A stretch of DNA of 7,451 nt, from assembly GCA_015767395.1 (NCBI GenBank), contig JADWMI010000113.1, positions 1-7,451 on the forward strand, in the 5' to 3' direction. A model generated the notes under the pieces. The model had not been told where the DNA came from. It worked only from the letters and a program-made list of their open reading frames with translations, and searched no databases. Below are positions 1 to 5,595 of the stretch, in pieces; within the stretch, counting starts at the first letter, position 1, and every line of letters begins with the position of its first letter. Made by a program: the position numbers and the translations under genes. The DNA is from Bacteroidota bacterium (GTDB lineage: Bacteria > Bacteroidota > Bacteroidia > Flavobacteriales > Flavobacteriaceae).

Positions 1-130
1 CGCTAGTAATATGCTGTGTATAGAGCCAATTACGGCCTATCCATATACTGGAGGAGAAATGCTTTCAAAAGAACTTTTTAACGTATCAAAAGGTACAGAT
101 ACTTTTAAAGTTGAGATAAAACCTTATTAA
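1..130 (+). CDS. C-terminal fragment of a probable aldose 1-epimerase-like protein (5' end outside window)
   Basis: An open frame enters from the left edge (first full codon at 2) and runs 42 codons to a TAA at 128-130. The segment CIEPITAYPYTGGEM resembles the C-terminal strand of aldose 1-epimerase (galactose mutarotase fold) proteins, where a Glu followed by Pro and a T/P-rich loop supplies the catalytic base; here that Glu would be codon 23-25. The last residues (TFKVEIKPY) look like the closing beta strand typical of this fold. These enzymes interconvert alpha and beta anomers of free or phosphorylated sugars. Only about 42 residues are available, so the call rests on a short motif and could be another beta-sandwich protein. 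It ends 1 bp before the stop of the convergent lipoprotein gene. Confidence 0.4.
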   Translation, partial: ASNMLCIEPITAYPYTGGEMLSKELFNVSKGTDTFKVEIKPY

Positions 131-147
131 TTTAAGGTTCTTTTTTT
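118..147 (+). terminator. Hairpin plus T-run between convergent genes
   Basis: The 7-bp arms AACCTTA (120-126) and TAAGGTT (133-139) are perfect inverted repeats around a 6-nt loop, followed by C and seven T (141-147) on the plus strand. This fits an intrinsic terminator for the leftmost gene. The stop codon of that gene (128-130) is inside the loop, and the stop of the minus-strand gene (132-134) straddles loop and stem, so the structure may end transcription of both. In the minus direction the T-tract is poor (TTTTA), so termination there would be weaker. The stem has only two G-C pairs. Confidence 0.5.
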
Positions 148-1739
148 ACTCTTAGTAAATCTAAATGGTTAATAGGATTGATACCCAATCCACTTACATT
201 TCTTTGTGTAAAACGAACCACTTCATCATAATATAAAGGTATAACAGCGGCAGAAGCCATTACCAAACTATCCATTTTTTGGTACATGGTACGTCTAACC
301 TTATTGTCTGTAATTTGAATAGATCTTTCATACATTTCATCAAATTCCTTTGAACTGTAATGCGTGTAATTAGGTCCGTTTGGTGAGAAGTTTTTACTGT
401 GAAAAATAAACAAATAATTTTCAGCATCAGGATAATCCGCGACCCAACTACCTCTAAAAATACTGAGTTGTCCATTTACTTTTGTTTGCCTTAAGGTTGA
501 AGGCGGCATTACATCAATATTCACTTGTAAACCTGTTTTTTGAACTTCACGCTGAATGTATTCACACAAATCTAAATATTGACTGTTGGTACTTATGGTT
601 ATGGAAGGATTTAGATCCCCAGTTTCTTCTATATAAGACTGTACCAATGCTTTCGCTTTTTCGGGTTGGTAGGTATATCCTTTCATATTATTAAAAGAAG
701 GCAATCCTTTTGGAATAAATCCATTTACTGCTGGTGTTCCAATACCATTTCGTAAATATTTAATCATTTTCACCCTGTCAAAACCGTAATTAATGGCTTT
801 TCTAATTTTAACAGCATTGACTTCCGTTTCTTCTGCATCCAAATAAACGCCCAAATACTCTGTATTCAAATAAGGCCCCGAAATCATATTAATTTTATTC
901 AAATATTGTTCTTTTAACCTTCCTTCTGAAGTTAATAAATCATCTTTATAAGAAGCATCTATACTACTCATAAAGTCTATATTTCCTTGAATAAACTGTA
1001 AAAATTCACTTTGCTTGTCTGGCAAAAAAGTAATGGCTACTGCTTCTAAATAAGGTAAACCAACACCATTTTCATCTTTCTCGTAATACCTATGATTTTT
1101 TCTAAAAATCAGTTTGGTGTTTTCAACCCATAATTTAAACTGAAACGGTCCTGTTCCAATCGGGTTTGCTCTAAAAGTGTCGCCAAAATAATCAATGGCT
1201 TCTTTTGGCACAACCGAGCAATATTGCATGCTCATTAAGCTTAAAAAAGGCGGAAATGGTTGTTTTAGTTGAATTACAAAAGTACTGTCGTTTGTTGCTT
1301 CAAATTTTTCAACAAATTCTAATACCCATTTACCAGGTGAAGTTACTTTCGGATCAATTAAACGATTAAAACTATATTCAAAATCTTTAGCGACCACTGT
1401 TCGGGTTGAATCTTTACCAAATAATAGATGCTTATGAAATTGGATGCCTTTTCTTAAATTAAATGCATAGGTTTTTCCATCTTCAGAAATGGTCCATGTT
1501 TTTGCCAAATCTGCTTGTACTTCTAATTGATCATCCAACTTTACCAATCCATTAAACAATTGATTTGTGACCCAAATAGTTCTTAAATCTTTTGCGAATG
1601 CGGGATCTAATGTGGTAATATTCGCGTGTTCATTATACCTAAACACCTGTGAATCATCAAAATTTGAAGTTTTCGTTTTACAACTTACCAATAACCAACA
1701 ACCAACAACCAACAGCCAAAAACTATTTTTCAAACCCAT
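132..1739 (-). CDS. ABC transporter substrate-binding lipoprotein, peptide/nickel type (SBP family 5)
   Basis: This 535-residue protein is the usual length for OppA/DppA-type binding proteins (SBP_bac_5), which capture oligopeptides or similar ligands for an ABC importer. The N-terminus MGLKNSFWLLVVGCWLLVSC is a lipoprotein signal with lipobox LVSC and acylated Cys20. Family signatures follow: LDPAFAKDLRTIWVTNQLFNGLVKLD (about 45-69), LAKTWTISEDGKTYAFNLRKGIQFH (about 78-102) and DFEYSFNRLIDP (119-130); the C-terminal part includes the PLYYDEVVRFTQRNVSG stretch. No permease or ATPase gene is nearby, so it is an orphan component here and its ligand cannot be assigned. No acidic run follows Cys20, which gives no support for surface export by the Bacteroidota lipoprotein signal; the periplasmic side is more likely (inference). 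The ATG lies inside the upstream ABM gene (17-bp overlap), implying coupled translation. The signal-peptide core is encoded by a 7-bp tandem repeat. Confidence 0.9.
   Translation of the reverse strand: MGLKNSFWLLVVGCWLLVSCKTKTSNFDDSQVFRYNEHANITTLDPAFAKDLRTIWVTNQLFNGLVKLDDQLEVQADLAKTWTISEDGKTYAFNLRKGIQFHKHLLFGKDSTRTVVAKDFEYSFNRLIDPKVTSPGKWVLEFVEKFEATNDSTFVIQLKQPFPPFLSLMSMQYCSVVPKEAIDYFGDTFRANPIGTGPFQFKLWVENTKLIFRKNHRYYEKDENGVGLPYLEAVAITFLPDKQSEFLQFIQGNIDFMSSIDASYKDDLLTSEGRLKEQYLNKINMISGPYLNTEYLGVYLDAEETEVNAVKIRKAINYGFDRVKMIKYLRNGIGTPAVNGFIPKGLPSFNNMKGYTYQPEKAKALVQSYIEETGDLNPSITISTNSQYLDLCEYIQREVQKTGLQVNIDVMPPSTLRQTKVNGQLSIFRGSWVADYPDAENYLFIFHSKNFSPNGPNYTHYSSKEFDEMYERSIQITDNKVRRTMYQKMDSLVMASAAVIPLYYDEVVRFTQRNVSGLGINPINHLDLLRVKKEP
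1687..1721 (-). repeat. 7-bp tandem repeat (unit TGTTGGT on the minus strand) in the signal-peptide coding region
   Basis: Read on the plus strand, five consecutive heptamers are ACCAATA, ACCAACA, ACCAACA, ACCAACA, GCCAAAA. The middle three (1694-1714) are identical and the flanking two diverge by one or two bases. They encode residues 7-18 of the lipoprotein, the hydrophobic core of its signal peptide. Because the unit length is not a multiple of three, gain or loss of one unit would shift the reading frame. Confidence 0.85.
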
Positions 1740-2040
1740 ATTCTCTTTCTACTTTACAAATTCGCAGTTGATATTTTTTATACCACAATTCTTTTCCTTT
1801 TTCTCTAGCCAAGGTATGTTCAGCATTATTCCGCCATTTTAAAATAGCATCTAAACTTTTCCAGTAGGAAACCGTAATTCCAATTTTATTTCTAGCTGAT
1901 TCTAACCCTAAATAACCTTCCTGTTGTTTAGCCAATGCTTCCATTCTTTTAGTAGTTTCCATATAACCTTCGTCAACAGTGGTTCTTAGTGTTGAAAAAA
2001 TCACAGCGTAATAAGGTGGTTTTGGTGTAATTGAAATCAT
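1723..2040 (-). CDS. Antibiotic biosynthesis monooxygenase (ABM) domain protein, YqjZ-like
   Basis: A 105-residue single-domain protein. The pattern YAVIFSTLRTT..GYMETTKRM..LAKQQEGYLGLESARN..GITVSYW.SLDAILKWRNN.EH..AREKGKELWYKKY..RICKVEREYGF matches the dimeric ferredoxin-like ABM superfamily, and especially the YqjZ-like branch with its W-N-x-x-E-H and W-Y-x-x-Y features. ABM proteins include heme-degrading enzymes and cofactor-free monooxygenases; the YqjZ-like branch has no well-established reaction that I can name, so no substrate is given. The start ATG (2040) is the first in frame after the divergent spacer. The TAG stop (1723-1725) lies 17 bp inside the lipoprotein gene, so the two form one minus-strand operon. 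Whether the two products work together is not evident. No signal peptide is seen, so it is probably cytoplasmic. Confidence 0.78.
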   Translation of the reverse strand: MISITPKPPYYAVIFSTLRTTVDEGYMETTKRMEALAKQQEGYLGLESARNKIGITVSYWKSLDAILKWRNNAEHTLAREKGKELWYKKYQLRICKVEREYGFEK

Positions 2041-2061
2041 AATTATAAAAATTAAATTCTG

Positions 2062-2069
2062 TACTTTTG
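2062..2069 (+). promoter_or_regulatory. -7 promoter box for mtaB (TACTTTTG)
   Basis: TACTTTTG is an exact match to the Bacteroidota -7 consensus TAnnTTTG. It lies 20 bp before the mtaB ATG in the 49-bp divergent spacer. No good TTG-type -33 element lies at the usual distance. The expected transcription start, 4-5 nt past the box, is near 2073-2074. Confidence 0.6.
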
Positions 2070-2076
2070 CACATGC

Positions 2077-2084
2077 TAAATGTA
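2077..2084 (-). promoter_or_regulatory. Possible -7 promoter box for the ABM-lipoprotein operon (TACATTTA on the minus strand)
   Basis: On the minus strand TACATTTA fits TAnnTTTG except for the last base. It would give a start near 2072 and a 5' leader of roughly 30 nt before the ABM ATG. It overlaps the outgoing mtaB leader, so the divergent transcripts would overlap. One mismatch in an AT-rich spacer makes this tentative. Confidence 0.25.
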
Positions 2085-2089
2085 CAAGA

Positions 2090-3424
2090 ATGAGCGCACA
2101 AAAAAAAGTCGCATTTTACACATTGGGGTGTAAACTAAATTTTTCAGAAACTTCAACAATCGCACGTAGCTTTCAAAGTGAAGGTTTTGATCGTGTAGAA
2201 TTTAGTGAAAAGGCTGATATATACGTAATTAACACATGTACAGTCACTGATAATGCTGATAAAAGATTTAAATCTATTGTTAAATCGGCTTTAAAACAAA
2301 ACGATCAAGCTTTTTTAATTGCCATAGGTTGTTATGCACAGTTAAAACCTGAAGAATTAGCGGCTATTGATGGTGTTGATATGGTATTGGGTGCTACCGA
2401 AAAATTTAAGGTAACCGATTATATAAACGACCTTTCCAAAAATGAAATGGGCGAAGTACATTCTTGTGAAATTGAAGAAGCCGACTTTTATGTTGGTTCT
2501 TATTCTATTGGTGATAGAACCCGCGCCTTTTTAAAAGTACAAGATGGTTGTGATTATAAATGTACGTATTGTACCATTCCCTTAGCACGAGGTATCTCAA
2601 GAAGTGATGAATTGGAAAACGTGTTGAAAAATGCCAAAGAAATTTCTGAAAAAGGTATTAAAGAAATTGTATTGACTGGTGTTAATATTGGTGATTACGG
2701 CAAAGGTGAGTTTGGTAATAAAAAACACGAACATACTTTCTTAGAATTGGTGCAAGCGTTAGACACTGTTGAAGGCATTCATCGATTACGTATTTCATCT
2801 ATAGAACCCAATTTATTGACCAATGAAACCATTGATTTTGTTGCTTCATCAAATAGTTTTGTTCCTCATTTTCACATTCCATTGCAAAGTGGTAGTGACG
2901 CATTGTTAAAATTAATGAAACGCCGCTATTTAAAAGAAACGTACGATAACAGAGTTGATGCCATTAAAAAAACAATGCCAAATGCTTGTATTGGAGTTGA
3001 TGTAATTGTTGGGTTTCCTGGTGAAACAGATGAATTATTTTTAGAAACGTACAATTATTTAAACCAATTAGATATTTCATATTTACACGTATTCACCTAT
3101 TCAGAAAGACCAAACACAGAAGCTTTTGACATGGGAGGTGTTATTCCTAAAAAAGTACGCGCAAAACGCAGTAAAATGTTAAGAGGTTTGTCTGTTAAAA
3201 AACGTAGAGCCTTTTATGAAAATCAACTTGGAAATAAACTAACAGTGTTATTTGAGAGTGAAAATAAGGAAGGTTTTATTCATGGTTTTACGGAAAATTA
3301 TGTAAAAGTAAAAACCCCGTGGAATCCTGAATTGGTAAACACCTTACAGGAAATACAATTAACCAAAATTGATGAAGATGGTGTTGTACGATTTGATTGG
3401 GTTAAGGCACCTATTTTTGTTTAA
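2090..3424 (+). CDS. mtaB: tRNA t6A37 C2-methylthiotransferase MtaB (MiaB-like radical SAM enzyme)
   Basis: The enzyme adds a methylthio group to t6A37 of tRNAs reading ANN codons, giving ms2t6A and stabilising decoding. At 444 residues it has the family's normal length and three-domain order. The N-terminal MTTase domain (about 5-110) carries the three Cys of the auxiliary 4Fe-4S cluster: Cys14 (TLGCKLN), Cys50 (NTCTVT) and Cys81 (IGCYAQ). The radical SAM domain (about 145-375) has the CxxxCxxC motif in DGCDYKCTYC (Cys154, Cys158, Cys161), then LTGVNIGDYG, RLRISSIEP, PHFHIPLQSGSD and VIVGFPGETD. The C-terminal about 60 residues form a TRAM RNA-binding domain. TLGCKLN with K, rather than the MiaB-type GCQMN, together with RISSIEP supports MtaB (YqeV type) over MiaB or RimO. 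The hydrolase gene follows after 9 bp, suggesting co-transcription. The cytoplasmic location is inferred from the lack of a signal peptide. Confidence 0.95.
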   Translation: MSAQKKVAFYTLGCKLNFSETSTIARSFQSEGFDRVEFSEKADIYVINTCTVTDNADKRFKSIVKSALKQNDQAFLIAIGCYAQLKPEELAAIDGVDMVLGATEKFKVTDYINDLSKNEMGEVHSCEIEEADFYVGSYSIGDRTRAFLKVQDGCDYKCTYCTIPLARGISRSDELENVLKNAKEISEKGIKEIVLTGVNIGDYGKGEFGNKKHEHTFLELVQALDTVEGIHRLRISSIEPNLLTNETIDFVASSNSFVPHFHIPLQSGSDALLKLMKRRYLKETYDNRVDAIKKTMPNACIGVDVIVGFPGETDELFLETYNYLNQLDISYLHVFTYSERPNTEAFDMGGVIPKKVRAKRSKMLRGLSVKKRRAFYENQLGNKLTVLFESENKEGFIHGFTENYVKVKTPWNPELVNTLQEIQLTKIDEDGVVRFDWVKAPIFV

Positions 3425-3433
3425 AAACAGTTT

Positions 3434-4093
3434 ATGAAAACTGATAAGATCCATATTTATTTTATGCCAGGATTGGCGGCTAGTTCAAAAATATTTGAAC
3501 ATATAAAACTTCCTGAAGATAAATTTGAACGTCACTATTTGGAATGGTTATTACCTTTATCCGTTAAAGAGTCTATTGAAAATTATGCCAAAAGAATGGC
3601 TGAATTTGTAGTTGAAGAAAATCCTGTTTTAGTTGGGGTGTCTTTTGGAGGTATAGTGGTTCAGGAAATGAGTAAACATCTAAAAACTAGAAAAGTAATC
3701 ATTATTTCAAGTGTTAAAAGCAACACTGAATTTTCAAAGCGATTAAAAATTTTACAACAAACAAAGGCTTATAAATTATTCCCAGCAAAAGTAATCTCAA
3801 ATCTTGAAGATTTCTCCAAGGTGGCATTTGGGGAGTTTACAAAAAAGAGATTAGCACTGTACAAAAAATACTTGTCAGTTAGAGATCCTAATTATTTAAC
3901 ATGGGCCATTGACCATGTTTTAAATTGGCAACAAACAACTCCGCAGCAAAACATTATTCACATTCACGGAAAAGAAGATCATATTTTTCCAATAAAAAAT
4001 ATAAAAAGCTGTATCACCATCGAAAAAGGAACACATATTATGATATTGACCAAAGCCAAATCCATTAGTAAAATTATTTCCGATATTTTTTAA
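3434..4093 (+). CDS. Small alpha/beta-hydrolase fold protein
   Basis: A 219-residue alpha/beta hydrolase of minimal size with no obvious cap domain. The nucleophile elbow is GVSFGG with Ser70. HGKEDHIFP supplies the likely acid Asp182, and KGTHIMIL supplies His201, so the Ser-Asp-His triad is complete and in the standard order. FMPGLAAS (10-17) is the oxyanion-hole loop region after the first strand, in place of the classic HGxG. No signal peptide is seen, so it is probably cytoplasmic. The fold covers esterases, thioesterases, lipases and others, and nothing here selects a substrate. It starts 9 bp after mtaB and is probably translated from the same mRNA. The TAA at 4091-4093 is followed by an 80-bp spacer before the transglycosylase. 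Confidence 0.82.
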   Translation: MKTDKIHIYFMPGLAASSKIFEHIKLPEDKFERHYLEWLLPLSVKESIENYAKRMAEFVVEENPVLVGVSFGGIVVQEMSKHLKTRKVIIISSVKSNTEFSKRLKILQQTKAYKLFPAKVISNLEDFSKVAFGEFTKKRLALYKKYLSVRDPNYLTWAIDHVLNWQQTTPQQNIIHIHGKEDHIFPIKNIKSCITIEKGTHIMILTKAKSISKIISDIF

Positions 4094-4120
4094 TTGTTAA
4101 AGTCAGTATACATTTTCATT

Positions 4121-4142
4121 AAATACAAATTAAATTGTATTT
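4121..4142. repeat. AT-rich perfect inverted repeat upstream of the transglycosylase gene
   Basis: AAATACAA (4121-4128) and TTGTATTT (4135-4142) are perfect 8-bp complements separated by 6 nt. The right arm overlaps TATTTTG (4138-4144), which resembles a -7 box with a spacer one base short. It lies 28 bp downstream of the hydrolase stop and 31 bp upstream of the chosen transglycosylase ATG. It could be an operator, a weak terminator for the mtaB-hydrolase unit, or chance in an AT-rich spacer. Confidence 0.35.
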
Positions 4143-4173
4143 TGAGCAGCATCAAATAAATTGGGATAATTAT

Positions 4174-5088
4174 ATGAGCAATTCAGTTAAAATTTTAGGT
4201 TTAGTGGCCATTATTATGGTAAGTTCTTTGTTTGTTTTTTCAGTAGAAAAAGAAGTTGTTGCAGATGGTAATGTAGAAGAAAGAAATACAAGCGAAACAT
4301 ATCAAATTAAAGCACTAAAAATACCGAAGGGTTTAAACTTCGCAGGTGAAAGAGTTCCTGTTGAACAAGAAGATATTAGAGAGCGTGTTGACAGAGAATT
4401 ATTGGTAAACACCTATTGGCAATCTAATGGTTTACTTTTAATAAAAAAGGCTCACAAATATTTCCCTATCATTGAACCTATTTTAAAGAAAAACGGTATC
4501 CCGGATGATTTTAAATATTTAGCCGTTATTGAAAGTGGTTTAGAGAATGTTACTTCTCCAGCTGGGGCTAAAGGTTTTTGGCAAATTATGGAGGTAACAG
4601 CAAAAGAGAATAAATTAGAAGTTAATGGGAATGTTGATGAACGCTACCATTTAGAAAAAGCAACCCAAGTAGCCTGTGATTATTTAAATAAAGCAAAAGA
4701 AAAATTTGGCAATTGGACATTGGCAGCTGCAGCATACAATGGTGGTGTTAAAGGGATTTCTAGAAGAATGGAAACGCAAATGGTTGATGACTATTATGAC
4801 TTATTACTGGTTGATGAAACCGCTCGTTATCTTCCTAGGATAGTTGCCGTGAAAGAAATTTTATCTAACCCGGAGAATTACGGATTTATTTTTGATAATG
4901 AAGATTTATATAATATGATTCCAACAAAAACCATTAAAGTTGATAGCGTAATTACTGATATTGCATTGTTTTCAAAAAATTTGGGAATCAACTATAAAAT
5001 TATGAAAATTCACAATCCTTGGTTGCGCGAAAATAAATTGAACAATGCTTCCAAAAGAATGTACGAGATAAAAATTCCATTAGATTAA
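4174..5088 (+). CDS. Membrane-anchored or secreted lytic murein transglycosylase (SLT family)
   Basis: The enzyme cleaves the MurNAc-GlcNAc bond of peptidoglycan with formation of 1,6-anhydroMurNAc, in the periplasm. With the ATG at 4174 it has 304 residues. Residues 1-24 (MSNSVKILGLVAIIMVSSLF then VFSV) are a signal peptide or anchor. The SLT domain spans about 90-235: FKYLAVIESGLEN with catalytic Glu120, SPAGAKGFWQIM (128-139), and AAAAYNGGV (184-192) followed by ETARYLPRIVAVKEI. The C-terminal region (about 245-304) has the short pattern DSVITDIALFSKNLGINYKI, of a type that follows the SLT domain in MltD-like proteins, but there is no clear LysM. The frame is open back to a TTG at 4135; I prefer the ATG at 4174 because the signal peptide then begins correctly and the upstream codons overlap an inverted repeat and a promoter-like box. 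The TSUP gene follows after one base. Confidence 0.9.
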   Translation: MSNSVKILGLVAIIMVSSLFVFSVEKEVVADGNVEERNTSETYQIKALKIPKGLNFAGERVPVEQEDIRERVDRELLVNTYWQSNGLLLIKKAHKYFPIIEPILKKNGIPDDFKYLAVIESGLENVTSPAGAKGFWQIMEVTAKENKLEVNGNVDERYHLEKATQVACDYLNKAKEKFGNWTLAAAAYNGGVKGISRRMETQMVDDYYDLLLVDETARYLPRIVAVKEILSNPENYGFIFDNEDLYNMIPTKTIKVDSVITDIALFSKNLGINYKIMKIHNPWLRENKLNNASKRMYEIKIPLD

Positions 5089-5089
5089 A

Positions 5090-5473
5090 ATGAAAATGAC
5101 AGTAACTACAATTATTACCTTGATTATTATTGGTTTATTGGCTGGGATTTTAAGTGGTTTGGTTGGTGTTGGTGGGGGTATCATAATGGTACCTTTGTTT
5201 GTATTGGTTTTGGGTTTAACACAACACAATGCCCAAGGTCTAAGTTTAGCAGTAATGCTACCGCCTGTTACTTTTTTAGCTGTTTATAATTATCATACTT
5301 CCGGCGAAGGAGGAAATATAGATTGGAGAATTGCCCTAACGGTCTCATTACTATTTATTATTGGAGGCTTTTTAGGATCTAAATTGGCTTTGCAAATTGA
5401 TCAGCGCATGCTTAAAAAAGTATTTGGGGTATTTATGTTATTAATTGCTTTAAAATTAATATTCACCAAATAA
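5090..5473 (+). CDS. Half-size TSUP (TauE/SafE) family membrane protein
   Basis: TSUP proteins are anion transporters or exporters, with several members linked to sulfite, sulfonates or other organosulfur compounds. This one has 127 residues, about half the usual 250-270. It contains one copy of the family repeat: GLLAGILSGLVGVGGGIIMVPLF (15-37), AQGLSLAVMLPPVTFLA (48-64), a polar loop (about 67-80) with YNYHTSGEGGNIDW, GGFLGSKLA (92-100), then a last helix (about 108-125). Four or so transmembrane segments are expected in the inner membrane. The N- and C-termini look natural, with Met-Lys-Met before the first helix and a Lys-terminated last helix, so it reads as a genuine one-repeat protein rather than a frameshifted fragment, and would need to dimerise to make a full transporter (inference). 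The substrate is unknown. It starts one base after the transglycosylase stop, indicating translational coupling; ATG at 5096 is an alternative start. Confidence 0.87.
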   Translation: MKMTVTTIITLIIIGLLAGILSGLVGVGGGIIMVPLFVLVLGLTQHNAQGLSLAVMLPPVTFLAVYNYHTSGEGGNIDWRIALTVSLLFIIGGFLGSKLALQIDQRMLKKVFGVFMLLIALKLIFTK

Positions 5474-5546
5474 TATTTCAAACTCGATCAAATAATTATT
5501 TTTATCTGTGTAATACTTAATTAATTTTAAATACATTTCAAATTGT

Positions 5547-5558
5547 TAGAACGTTCTA
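5547..5558. promoter_or_regulatory. Perfect 12-bp palindrome upstream of the desaturase-family gene
   Basis: TAGAACGTTCTA is self-complementary over all 12 bases and is GC-richer than its surroundings. It lies 37 bp before the ATG at 5596, just after a TTG (5543-5545) that could serve as a -33 element and before a weak -7-like TACATTAC (5570-5577). A binding site for a dimeric regulator is plausible, but no regulator is identified. Confidence 0.35.
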
Positions 5559-5595
5559 TAAATTAAGCATACATTACGATTTTTAAACAATATAT

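Noticed and set aside
260..475. Open frame of 71 codons on the minus strand in a different frame from the lipoprotein gene
   Set aside because: It lies wholly within the well-supported substrate-binding protein gene, its translation has no family resemblance, and it has no promoter.
482..694. Plus-strand open frame of 70 codons antisense to the lipoprotein gene
   Set aside because: Antisense shadow with no recognisable protein features and no start context.
1567..1842. Plus-strand open frame of 91 codons rich in Asn, Gln, Pro, Thr and Phe
   Set aside because: It runs antisense across the ABM-lipoprotein junction. Its TNNQQPT-like stretch is simply the reverse reading of the 7-bp repeat, and the Phe-rich end is the reverse of Lys/Glu codons.
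4135..4173. Upstream TTG start that would extend the transglycosylase by 13 residues
   Set aside because: The extension (YFEQHQINWDNY) would precede the signal peptide with polar and acidic residues, uses a rare start codon, and overlaps an inverted repeat and promoter-like box; the ATG at 4174 is better.
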